Of a stretch of DNA of 64,000 nucleotides, positions 1-7,709 are shown one piece after another (within the stretch, counting starts at the first letter, position 1; each line of letters begins with the position of its first letter). The stretch comes from Pseudoalteromonas gelatinilytica. GTDB taxonomy: Bacteria > Pseudomonadota > Gammaproteobacteria > Enterobacterales > Alteromonadaceae. Where the stretch lies: assembly GCF_001641615.1 (NCBI RefSeq), contig NZ_LRRU01000004.1, positions 1-64,000 of the forward strand, written 5' to 3'. A model generated the notes under the pieces. The model did no database searches and was not told where the DNA came from. It saw only the letters and a program-made list of their open reading frames with translations. The position numbers and the translations under genes were made by a program.

Positions 1-571
1 GTGCGACGTGAAGTCGTATGAAGCGCTGTTCACCGCTTAATGAGTGAACCATCTGTATCACCAGATGATCCTAGGAGCCTGAATAAAGTAGCGGCTCTGA
101 CAATGTAACGAAGGTTGGTATGCGCCAATCGGGATCTTAATCGTGAGAGGACGATCCTCCTGATAACCACAAATCGGGTGAGTGCTAGGCAGTCAGTATG
201 ATGAACATAAGTGAATCCGCGTAAGGTGCGTTATATGATGAAACAGCGGAAGTGGTTAATACGCTGTAGCCAAAAGGCGCGAGAGTCGGAAAGAGATTGC
301 CCCATGCTCTTTCGTGGTCACTGTACTCTCCGCACTATAGCGGGCATCTAACCTGACATTGCGCAACATACGGAACACGGTAAGCCTGTATCACTCCCTT
401 TGGGAAAGCTTATATAGCCGATAGTGGTGCAGGTAGAGGATGTTGGAGAAAGCAAAGGCTGGATTGTAATGATGCAGATACAGACGTCTGTCTGGCACGA
501 AAGTGAGCTGACTTCCGACTGGTCTTCCTTTGCAAGAGAATTTGAAGAACTTTATTCAAGGAGAAACGCAA

Positions 572-2044
572 ATGATGATTTCAAAAGAGATTAGTGCCTC
601 TCCTGACAGTGCTCAATGGCAATCCATAAATTGGAAAACTGTTGAGTCACACGTTTTAAAGCTTCAGATGCGTATTGCAAAAGCAACAAGAGAAAGTAAA
701 CACGGCAAAGCGAAAGCGTTGCAGTGGATACTGACTCACTCGCATTCGGCAAAACTTCTTGCTGTTAAGCGAGTATCACAAAACAAAGGCAGTAAAACGC
801 CCGGAATAGACGGCGTCATCTGGAATACGGATACGCGCCGCATGAAAGCAGTCAATCAATTGAGCAGAAAAGCTTATCAAGCCAAACCGCTCAAGCGTAT
901 CTACATCCCTAAGAAAAACGGCAAGCTCAGACCTTTAGGTATCCCGTGCATGGTCGATAGAGCGCTACAAGCGCTTCACCTTCTCGCACTAGAGCCTGTG
1001 TCAGAAACACTTGCTGACCCAAATAGTTACGGCTTTCGGCGCAACAGAAGTACTGCTGATGCTATTGCTCAGTGTTTTCTCTGTTTGAGTAAAAAGCAAT
1101 CCGCACAATGGGTTCTTGAGGGAGATATTAAAGCCTGTTTCGACAAGATTGGGCATCAATGGCTTATGAATAATATAGCTGTAGATAAACGAATATTGGA
1201 ACAATGGTTAAAGTCTGGTTTTATGGACAAAGGGCTGTTCTATCGCACTGACGAGGGAACACCACAAGGCGGGATCATATCTCCAACCTTGATGCTGATG
1301 ACTCTTGCAGGTCTTGAGCAACGCATAAAGTCCACCGCACTTAAAAATGGGGCGAGAGCCAACTTTATAGGATACGCTGATGATTTCGTCGTCACTTGCA
1401 CTTCAAAGGACGTGCTGGAGAACGATATCAAACCGTTGATTGCTGACTTCTTAGCACACAGAGGCTTAACGCTCTCCGAAGAGAAAACGCACATTACTCA
1501 CATTAGCCGTGGTTTTGACTTCCTAGGCTTTAACCATAGGAAGTACAAAGGAAAACTGCTCATTAAACCGAGCAAATCTAACACGTTAATATTTCTGAGT
1601 AACTTGCGCGAACTCATCAAAAAGCACGCAACCACCCCCGTTAATGATCTAATCAAGTTGATAAATCCGAAACTCAGGGGATGGTCGAACTACTATCGTC
1701 ACTGCGTTGCTAAACAAATATTCGGATATGTGAGTCACAAACTATTTCTAGCGTTATGGCATTGGGCTAAAAGGCGTCATCCAACAAAATCAAAAACTTG
1801 GATCGCCATGAAGTACTTTATCAACCGTCGAGGCCAATGGCAATTTCACGGTTGGCTGAAGAGCATGAACATGGATTGTCAGTTTAATCTATTTCAAATA
1901 GCTAAGGTGCCAATAGAGAGACATGTGAAAATCAGGAGTGAAGCTACGCCTTTTGATCCTTTATACCAAGAATACTTGGCAAAGAGAAAAGCAAAGAGGC
2001 AATGCCGCAACTCTTGGAATGAACCTAATCTCGCTGCTTTATAA
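572..2044 (+). CDS. ltrA: Group II intron reverse transcriptase/maturase lacking an endonuclease domain
   Basis: This 490-residue intron-encoded protein should reverse-transcribe the intron and assist its splicing. The reverse transcriptase palm is clear: the RPLGIP block, SYGFR, GTPQGGIISP and the catalytic YADD. A maturase (domain X) region follows, with LRGWSNYYRH. The N-terminal part with KTPGIDG is typical of CL-type group II enzymes. The protein stops soon after the PFDPLYQEY segment; relatives of this class usually continue into an HNH zinc-finger endonuclease, which is absent here. Movement would then need primers made by replication forks rather than second-strand cleavage (inference). 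I chose the ATG at 572 because AAGGAG lies 7 bases upstream; an in-frame TTG at 530 has no such site. Confidence 0.9.
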   Translation: MMISKEISASPDSAQWQSINWKTVESHVLKLQMRIAKATRESKHGKAKALQWILTHSHSAKLLAVKRVSQNKGSKTPGIDGVIWNTDTRRMKAVNQLSRKAYQAKPLKRIYIPKKNGKLRPLGIPCMVDRALQALHLLALEPVSETLADPNSYGFRRNRSTADAIAQCFLCLSKKQSAQWVLEGDIKACFDKIGHQWLMNNIAVDKRILEQWLKSGFMDKGLFYRTDEGTPQGGIISPTLMLMTLAGLEQRIKSTALKNGARANFIGYADDFVVTCTSKDVLENDIKPLIADFLAHRGLTLSEEKTHITHISRGFDFLGFNHRKYKGKLLIKPSKSNTLIFLSNLRELIKKHATTPVNDLIKLINPKLRGWSNYYRHCVAKQIFGYVSHKLFLALWHWAKRRHPTKSKTWIAMKYFINRRGQWQFHGWLKSMNMDCQFNLFQIAKVPIERHVKIRSEATPFDPLYQEYLAKRKAKRQCRNSWNEPNLAAL

Positions 2045-2081
2045 GTTGCTGGGTACCAATTAGGTGCCTTCGTGAAGGCTT

Positions 2082-2156
2082 GAGCCGTATGCAGTGAAAG
2101 TTGCACGTACGGTTCTTAGGAGGGCGACACTTGGTAACAGGTGTCGTCTATCCGAC
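2082..2156 (+). ncRNA. Group II intron domains V and VI with branch-point adenosine
   Basis: Domain V is the 34-base hairpin beginning GAGCCGTATGC and closing with GTACGGTTC, with a GAAA loop. Domain VI follows as a stem made of CGACAC and GTGTCG. The A at 2150, flanked by GGA/TCC pairing, is unpaired and lies six bases before the final C, where the lariat branch point is expected. The domain begins only about 35 bases after the maturase stop codon, so nothing of a lost endonuclease domain remains between them. Confidence 0.85.
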
Positions 2157-2236
2157 AAAAGCGAGTCAGCAGATAACTCGCCAATGGACAGAAACGCGTT
2201 AGAGACGAGGGACAGCTGTGTGCCATTTTCGGACAT
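2157..2236 (-). pseudogene. Start of an integron cassette gene cut by the group II intron
   Basis: On the minus strand an ATG opens a frame (MSENGTQLSLVSNAF and about 11 more residues) that runs without a stop into the intron boundary. It begins only a few bases after the presumed recombination point of the neighbouring attC-like site, as many cassette genes do. The remainder would lie beyond the intron, outside the window. I do not recognise the product, and 26 codons is too little for a firm coding call. Confidence 0.4.
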
Positions 2237-2339
2237 TGGTAACGCCTAAATAACAGGCTAAGTAATGGTTGGCTAAAATTGTGTAGCGAAGCGAACCGTA
2301 GCCAACTGTTACGTGTCCTTGTTTATTTTCTTGTTAGGC
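2237..2339 (-). other. attC-like integron recombination site (about 103 bp)
   Basis: Read on the minus strand, it starts with GCCTAAC (fits RYYYAAC) and ends in TTTAGGCGTTACCA, giving a terminal GCCTAA/TTAGGC inverted repeat. The middle holds a perfect GTTGGCTA/TAGCCAAC stem. The final core GTTACCA fits GTTRRRY only in its first bases. The gene at 2309-2944 ends inside the left part of this element, which is normal for a cassette. Length and shape recall the long attC sites of Vibrio-type chromosomal integrons. Confidence 0.65.
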
Positions 2340-2944
2340 GATGACTGAACCTTACCTGTTAGCTGTTCCACCCTTTGATTAATAAAAATATATATGTTTG
2401 AAGAAAACATACCAACAATAACAGCAACTAAGATCATTGAATAAATCTCGCTACCAGTTTCAGAAATTAAAGTGCTTGTTTCTTGTGGGTTTTGTATCTG
2501 AGAGTTTGAAATGTATGGAGTTACCAGTGCAAGAAAAACTTTACTTTTAATGCCTAACCAGGAAAATGCGGCAATTAATCCAGAAGAAAATACCAGCTTT
2601 AAATTTTCGCCTACTTTCAAGCCAGATAGCATAACTCTTGATGACGCTCCTAATGCACCAAACAGCAAAGGAACAAGCAGTAACACAATCACATTATAAG
2701 CATCAGTGATCACCAGCAGTGTATCATCGTGTAATGTGAATATTTCAGGATTGAGTCGGGCAGTGTAGATAAGAGCAGCACCTATACCTAACAACAAATA
2801 TGAAAAAATCGCTAAACGATATATCTCTTTTTTTCGGGTTATAAGAAATGTTTTGTCTTCAGTTTTAGATTGTTCTTCACTTTCAGAATCTTCTCTACCT
2901 ATATTTACAACATTTTCATCACTTTCTTTTTTATCGTTTTCCAT
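2309..2944 (-). CDS. Integron cassette gene: predicted membrane protein of unknown function
   Basis: The protein has 211 residues. The first 40 or so are highly charged and acidic (many E, D, S and K). About four hydrophobic segments follow (around residues 44-62, 82-102, 112-130 and 168-188), and the tail is short and basic. I recognise no family. The gene lies exactly between two attC-like sites on the same strand, and its last codons and stop are formed by the downstream attC, so it is a single-gene cassette. No integrase gene is visible near it, so the promoter that reads it is unknown. A role in the cell envelope is only an inference from the hydrophobic segments. Confidence 0.75.
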   Translation of the reverse strand: MENDKKESDENVVNIGREDSESEEQSKTEDKTFLITRKKEIYRLAIFSYLLLGIGAALIYTARLNPEIFTLHDDTLLVITDAYNVIVLLLVPLLFGALGASSRVMLSGLKVGENLKLVFSSGLIAAFSWLGIKSKVFLALVTPYISNSQIQNPQETSTLISETGSEIYSMILVAVIVGMFSSNIYIFINQRVEQLTGKVQSSPNKKINKDT

Positions 2945-2975
2945 TATATCCCCAAGTTCAAGAGTTAACCTAGTC

Positions 2976-3034
2976 GCCTAACATTTTAGTATTTATGCGA
3001 CACGCAGTCTGTGTTGCATAATCGCTTGTTGGAC
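2976..3034 (-). other. attC site, classical 59-base element
   Basis: On the minus strand it runs from GTCCAAC (RYYYAAC) to GTTAGGC (GTTRRRY) and is exactly 59 bases long. The inner arms ATTATGC and GCATAAA form the L''/L' pair, extended by ACAC and GTGT. It lies just upstream of the 211-codon membrane-protein gene, so it marks the 5' border of that cassette and the 3' end of a preceding one. No reading frame of that preceding cassette remains recognisable. Confidence 0.75.
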
Positions 3035-3838
3035 TGAGCCGCTACCTGCTCGGTGTGTCAGAGTTGGTGTTGTTTATGCTATGGGAATTTGCTTTTTGGT
3101 GGCTCTCACTTTCCTAGCTAATTTAATCAGCTTAGCGAGTGTTATGTAAGCTTTCCCTGCATTGCTCAGCGCTTTTTATGAATTCATTACACCTAAGTTT
3201 GGTCAGATAAGCAATTATAATTATTTCTTTTATAAAAGCTGGTAGGTTTGGGGAACTTCATTAAGGCACACCACCCTACCCAAAAAATGTGACTGATGAG
3301 ATTTCTATGTAAAAAAACATATTACATTCTCGACTTTAAAATCTTTCAAAATAAGCTTAAATCTTTACAAATTTGACAAAAAATATAGTCTTCAATTTTG
3401 CTAGATTCTCGATAGACCAGAAGAAAACTCATGACTTACCAATAGTTTATATTTAAAGGGCTTGGCTGCTATTTGAGAAAATAATAGGTAAAGACATTTT
3501 CTAAATTTACTGAATCCAGCCAAAAGTGTTCAATTAATAAGCAGCAAAAGTGCTACAAAAACCTATCTTGACGTCATCAATTGAGAGGTTTTACATAACT
3601 ATTTTAAATATCTAAAAATATTCAAAAACTCGCCCACCAAACTTTAAAAACATACAAAACAATAACTTAAAATTCACCAATTCCGTGGAACATATGACAT
3701 ATGTGCGACATTAAATGAAATTGTCATAACCTTGTCGTCATACTTGGTTTTAATTGAAAACAGTAAAAATTAGCATGGCATGATAGAGATATAATAATTT
3801 GGCTTGAATACCTAAATACCTTTGATAAAAATTATACA
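3035..3838. other. Gene-free AT-rich stretch between integron cassette and CRISPR array
   Basis: I see no credible gene in about 800 bases. The stretch becomes strongly AT-rich after 3200. It contains a perfect 15-base palindrome (ACATATG-A-CATATGT) at 3690-3704, and a GGTAGG/CCTACC inverted repeat at about 3241-3280. Its right edge is the trailer end of the CRISPR array. It may be the remnant of lost cassettes. Confidence 0.6.
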
Positions 3839-5005
3839 GTTGTAAGCTGCCTGATCGGCAGTGAAGGCGAAGAAGGATACCGAGAGGCAAAGGTGCAATT
3901 TCTAAGCTGCCTGTTCGGCAGTGAAGACTTTTACCTAATCACCCGCTTTGAGCTTTTTTTCTAAGCTGCCTGTTCGGCAGTGAAGTATAAATTGCAAGCA
4001 TTAAAAAGCCCCTTTCGTTTCTAAGCTGCCAGTTCGGCAGTGAAGTAAACGCTATAATAGCCTTACACTTAACTGTATTTCTAAGCTGCCTGTTCGGCAG
4101 TGAAGAAAGCGAGCTTTAGCTGGGCTGCCTTACCTCTTTTCTAAGCTGCCTGTTCGGCAGTGAAGGTTTGTTGAAAGTTAAACCAGTGCAATTGTCATTT
4201 CTAAGCTGCCTGTTCGGCAGTGAAGCGAGGACTTGGCTATAGAGTCACTTTCGGAATTTTCTAAGCTGCCTGTTCGGCAGTGAAGTAAGTAAATGTCTGT
4301 TGACGATTGAGATAATATTTCTAAGCTGCCTGTTCGGCAGTGAAGATAATACTGAAAACTATACCGTGTTTAATAATTTTCTAAGCTGCCTGTTCGGCAG
4401 TGAAGAGATACGACATTAATGTAAACGGCTATTTCGATTTCTAAGCTGCCTGTTCGGCAGTGAAGAGAGCTTTAGCACTTGCAGCCCAAAACAGAATTTT
4501 CTAAGCTGCCTGTTCGGCAGTGAAGTGTGATAGACGCCGTTCTTGTTGCGCTTAAGCTTTCTAAGCTGCCTGTTCGGCAGTGAAGATCTAGCCGCTCTAT
4601 AAGCTGAATTAATAGCATTTCTAAGCTGCCTGTGCGGCAGTAAAGAATACACGCATGTTTTGTGGTTACATCGAAGATTTCTAAGCTGCCTGTGCGGCAG
4701 TAAAGTATTTTTGTTATTTTCAAACCGGATAAAATTTTTTCTAAGCTGCCTGTGCGGCAGTAAAGACTTGATACAACCGAAAACCAAATACTTTTTTTTT
4801 CTAAGCTGCCTGTGCGGCAGTAAAGAAGTTGCCTATAGGTGAGCGCCAAGCAGTTATTTTCTAAGCTGCCTGTGCGGCAGTAAAGGGTAATATTCTAAAG
4901 GCTCACCAATTAAGTCATTTCTAAGCTGCCTGTGCGGCAGTAAAGTGCAATCGCTGTCGCACACATAAGCGCACTTGTTTCTAAGCTGCCTGTGCGGCAG
5001 TAAAG
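3839..5005 (-). CRISPR. Type I-F CRISPR array, 20 repeats and 19 spacers
   Basis: The 28-base repeats recur every 60 bases (one unit is 59). Eighteen spacers are 32 bases and one is 31. In transcript orientation (minus strand) the repeat contains the CTGCC/GGCAG hairpin with a five-base loop and ends in CTTAGAAA, which becomes the 8-base 5' handle after Cas6f cleavage. Repeats starting at 3899 to 4558 carry loop GAACA and begin CTTCA. The seven starting at 4618 to 4978 carry loop GCACA and begin CTTTA. The repeat at 3839 is degenerate in three positions, including the handle, and marks the old, trailer end. The repeat at 4018 has one private loop change. The leader therefore lies at the high-coordinate side, next to cas6f. 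Confidence 0.97.
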
Positions 5006-5158
5006 TATAAAATAAATGCAAAAAGATAAGTTGCAACAAGCTATTAAGGTAAAAAAACTAATTTTACCTTACTAAAAATAGCTAATTGCAACTTATTGTA
5101 TTTGTTACCTATTTTTAAAGAGCAAAAATAAAGGGGAAAATTACCCTCTATTATTTTA
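5006..5158 (-). promoter_or_regulatory. CRISPR leader between cas6f and the array
   Basis: This AT-rich 153-base spacer separates the cas6f stop codon from the first (newest) repeat. It should hold the signals for spacer integration and perhaps the promoter of the crRNA precursor, as leaders do in type I-F systems. Most of it is occupied by a long interrupted inverted repeat, described separately. No clear -35/-10 pair stands out in the 20 bases between that repeat and the array. Confidence 0.75.
5026..5096 (-). repeat. Long interrupted inverted repeat in the CRISPR leader
   Basis: Three nested pairs of arms are perfect: ATAAGTTGCAA (5026-5036) with TTGCAACTTAT (5086-5096), AGCTATT (5039-5045) with AATAGCT (5077-5083), and AAGGTAAAA (5046-5054) with TTTTACCTT (5062-5070). 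Together they make 27 base pairs closed by a seven-base loop, with a six-base bulge on one side. In the minus transcript the hairpin is followed by a T-rich stretch, so it might end the cas mRNA. It could also be a protein-binding or integration signal. Confidence 0.8.
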
Positions 5159-5710
5159 TTAAAACCATGGAATAGTTGCAGTTTTACTTAAACCGAATTG
5201 ATCAAAACAACCTTGCACAGGTACTTTTTTTACTTCACCAAATTGCAGGTAACGACGATGTTTATACCCATTTGAGCTACTTTCAAGCTCAAAATATGGG
5301 TTATCAAGCCCTTTTAAAAACATTTTGGCTTTATAGATTTTCACCTGTTCATCACTAATGGAGCCTCGCTTTATTAAGCGCTTTAATTTTGACGGTGTCA
5401 TTGTACTTTGAATACGCGAGATAGTTCGATATTCACTGCAACTCGGCACCTCTTTAATATCACTAACATCACAGTAACCCACTAAGCCCCCTAACCAATT
5501 TAATCCTGATAAGTCATGAAGCATGGCAACATTACTGTGTATGCGCATTACACGGCCTAGCTTTTCTTGATAGTTTGGAAAACTGACACCAATGCTGTCA
5601 GATTTCAACGTGAACAAAGCTTTATGCAGTTTTGTATACACTTTATTTAACAAAACATTTTCACGCATTTCTGCATCCGGTTTTATGGTGATTTCAATAT
5701 AACTATCCAC
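5159..5710 (-). CDS. cas6f: Cas6f (Csy4) CRISPR RNA endoribonuclease
   Basis: The 183-residue length is usual for Cas6f, which cuts the crRNA precursor at the base of the repeat hairpin and stays bound to it. His29 lies at the same position as the catalytic histidine of the Pseudomonas enzyme. A basic stretch near residues 108-116 (KLKRLIKRG) fits the arginine-rich RNA-binding helix. The start codon is GTG, chosen because AGGAGG lies just upstream. It is the last gene of the cas operon, nine bases after cas5, and the array follows at once. Its substrate hairpin in this array occurs in two loop versions, so this one enzyme must accept both. Confidence 0.93.
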   Translation of the reverse strand: MDSYIEITIKPDAEMRENVLLNKVYTKLHKALFTLKSDSIGVSFPNYQEKLGRVMRIHSNVAMLHDLSGLNWLGGLVGYCDVSDIKEVPSCSEYRTISRIQSTMTPSKLKRLIKRGSISDEQVKIYKAKMFLKGLDNPYFELESSSNGYKHRRYLQFGEVKKVPVQGCFDQFGLSKTATIPWF

Positions 5711-5719
5711 TTTTACCTC

Positions 5720-6724
5720 CTATATCCGTATGTTGCTGACGTACGCGAGTCCTTTTTTACCTAAGTAAAATGAAGAAACACCAGCATTCTCGATAAGTTG
5801 AGAGAGTTCTTTAGCTTTTTCACGTGAAATATCAATTTTGATGGCTAATTGACCAGATGCTTTGGTCATTAAGTGCTTAGATTTACCAACACCTTTGACC
5901 AACTCCTCTCTCATATATGGGTTTCCCCATATTTTTTTCTTTTCACCAGTCGTGTAGCGCCCCATAAAGTCTTTTTTAGTGAAGCCATTATTAGAGATAC
6001 CACCGATACCACCCGCTTTAGTTTTAGCCGTGCTCATATCGTACTTATTACTAAGTCGTTCAAGCTGCAAATAAAGTGCTGAACAATACATACTTATTGG
6101 TAGAACAAGTCCCTTACTGTTAACACCTTTAAATTTTTCAAATTTATCTGCTAGATATTGGTAAGCTTGAGCAAGTTCTCCAGTTTTTTCTAACGGCTTT
6201 TGCTTATTTAGTTCTTCAAGTCTTGCTACTAATGTCAACGGATCAGCTGAAATTGAAGTTAAGGCTACATCCTGTTCTAAGACAAACATTATTAATTCAG
6301 ACATATCTAACGATAATATGCTCCACAAATGCGCGGTGTAATCGGAAGTAAAAATAGGATCATTTACTTTGATCATGCCAGTAAATGAATTTTGATCGGT
6401 GCTGCCTGTCACGTTTCTGATATACGTCATTTCAGTATTTACAACATTAGGCTTATCATTGAAAGTAATAAGGGGCTCTATCTCTTTAAAAAAATAGTTC
6501 TCACTATTCCTTGATTGATATAGCTTTCGCTGATCGCCAATTAAACGATTTAACACCCCCATTACGGTATCAATGGTTACTTCTCGTTTAATAAAGTTTT
6601 CTGGCTTACTCAAACTCGTCATAGAACCAATAAATTTACGCCCCGTTTTAGGCGGTGGTTCATTGTTACACCCTTCCAGAAACGAATTTCGCCAACTTGA
6701 TTCATATTCAATGGTTATTTTCAT
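5720..6724 (-). CDS. cas5fv: Cas5 of the type I-F2 (I-Fv) complex
   Basis: This 334-residue protein occupies the place of Cas5 in the minimal I-F2 operon. In the characterised Shewanella putrefaciens system, Cas5fv caps the 5' end of the crRNA and also recognises the protospacer-adjacent motif, replacing the missing Cas8f. I base the call on position between cas7 and cas6f, size, the absence of cas8f, and an overall likeness to that protein. A glycine-rich loop ([11 protein letters not shown]) sits near residue 240. The ATG is preceded by AAGGGA, and the gene starts nine bases after cas7. Alignment to the Shewanella protein would confirm it. Confidence 0.83.
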   Translation of the reverse strand: MKITIEYESSWRNSFLEGCNNEPPPKTGRKFIGSMTSLSKPENFIKREVTIDTVMGVLNRLIGDQRKLYQSRNSENYFFKEIEPLITFNDKPNVVNTEMTYIRNVTGSTDQNSFTGMIKVNDPIFTSDYTAHLWSILSLDMSELIMFVLEQDVALTSISADPLTLVARLEELNKQKPLEKTGELAQAYQYLADKFEKFKGVNSKGLVLPISMYCSALYLQLERLSNKYDMSTAKTKAGGIGGISNNGFTKKDFMGRYTTGEKKKIWGNPYMREELVKGVGKSKHLMTKASGQLAIKIDISREKAKELSQLIENAGVSSFYLGKKGLAYVSNIRI

Positions 6725-6733
6725 AACCGTCCC

Positions 6734-7690
6734 TTATTTAGCTTCAAAGTAAATTGCAAAATCTGTTTGTGGCTTCGAGCTTATTTCACTCTCGTCACGC
6801 TTAATACGCATCATTTTATTACTATCGTTATAATCAATGACCATCTCATCAACATACATATATGATTTTGCTTGGCGTATAGATAATTCAGCGATGAGGT
6901 TTACAGTAAATTGGACGAGTGCTTTTATTGCATCTTGGTTAAGTAAAATTCCATTTTCTCCTTCATCGAAAATAGTACCTCTACGCACATAATTAGTGTG
7001 AAAAATGGCTTTGGGAGACAATTCAGGGTCCAATTTTTGGATAAACTCTTCAACTGATTTAGCAACTTCTTCTCCTTGCCCTTCTTTAATTTGCATTGCC
7101 TCTCGGTCAAATTTTTTATCTAGGGAAATAAACTGTAATTGCTCAATACTTATTGAACCATATGAAATGTATTTAGTATCTCCAAAAGTGGTTTTTGAAA
7201 AGAATGATGAGTTATCACGTTCACCTGCTTGACCAAACTGTTCAAAATTACCATTACCTAATTGATCAACAAAGTCTTCTATTAGTAACGGGCTTGTGCG
7301 TTTGTTTTGGCTATTTGGTACAACATAGCCACGCACTAAACCTGTTACAGATGACAACACTTTAGTTAAATTATCCAGCTTCGCTTTGTTGGCATAGTGA
7401 ATATCAAATGCTTGCGATCTAAATAAGTGGTGGCGTATACAGTTTTGACTAATGTAAAGAGGCGTTTCTTTAAAATCGATATCTGTTGCCTGCTTTTTAT
7501 ATTTATACCCTGTTTCTTGTTTTATTCTACCAGTCAAATTGGAGTAACCACGCAATTTGGGTAATGTATGATTGTCCACAGTTTTACCATCATCGCCCGT
7601 AAGTGTTGTCGGTCCATTCCAGTTCACTACGCCGTGACCTAACGCGACAATTTTAAAATCGACACTTTTAATTCCTGTTACTTTTTCCAT
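6734..7690 (-). CDS. cas7fv: Cas7 backbone subunit of the type I-F2 complex
   Basis: This 318-residue protein is the expected backbone subunit that polymerises along the crRNA spacer in the interference complex. The early [20 protein letters not shown] segment and a central [11 protein letters not shown] region fit Cas7 proteins of the I-F2 group. I chose the ATG at 7690 because AAAGGAA lies nine bases upstream. An in-frame start 19 codons earlier would lie inside the end of cas2-3. The start overlaps nothing and lies 19 bases after the cas2-3 stop codon. The operon has no small subunit and no large subunit, so Cas7, Cas5 and Cas6f must make up the whole complex. Confidence 0.87.
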   Translation of the reverse strand: MEKVTGIKSVDFKIVALGHGVVNWNGPTTLTGDDGKTVDNHTLPKLRGYSNLTGRIKQETGYKYKKQATDIDFKETPLYISQNCIRHHLFRSQAFDIHYANKAKLDNLTKVLSSVTGLVRGYVVPNSQNKRTSPLLIEDFVDQLGNGNFEQFGQAGERDNSSFFSKTTFGDTKYISYGSISIEQLQFISLDKKFDREAMQIKEGQGEEVAKSVEEFIQKLDPELSPKAIFHTNYVRRGTIFDEGENGILLNQDAIKALVQFTVNLIAELSIRQAKSYMYVDEMVIDYNDSNKMMRIKRDESEISSKPQTDFAIYFEAK

Positions 7691-7709
7691 GTATTTTTCC
7701 TTTCTAAAT

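Larger units (their letters stand above)
1..2156 (+). mobile_element. Group II intron, complete, inserted antisense to integron cassettes
   Basis: The first bases, GTGCGAC, match the group II 5' boundary (GUGYG), and the 3' end is a domain V/VI pair ending in AC (the AY rule). A structured non-coding 5' part of about 570 bases precedes the reverse transcriptase gene, as expected for domains I to IV. The window starts exactly at the 5' end of the intron, so the 5' exon and the exon-binding-site pairing cannot be examined. The encoded protein resembles the chloroplast-like (CL) lineage, which goes with group IIB RNAs. The intron is read on the + strand, opposite to the cassette genes beside it, and its 3' exon is the beginning of a cassette reading frame. 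Confidence 0.9.

Noticed and set aside
530-571. TTG start for the intron maturase
   Set aside because: No ribosome-binding site; the ATG at 572 has AAGGAG at the right distance.
1-2156. Group IIC-attC intron
   Set aside because: The neighbouring integron made this likely at first, but the protein has the CL-type blocks (KTPGIDG, GTPQGGIISP), and the insertion point is about 80 bases away from the attC core.
3035-3300. Third attC site upstream of the 59-base element
   Set aside because: A few weak inverted repeats (for example CACTCGCTAA with partial complement) exist, but no RYYYAAC/GTTRRRY pair at a fitting distance.
4416-5039. Open frames with repeated LLPHRQLRN or SCLCGSK units
   Set aside because: They are translations of the CRISPR repeats and spacers. 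The 60-base period and hairpin explain them fully.
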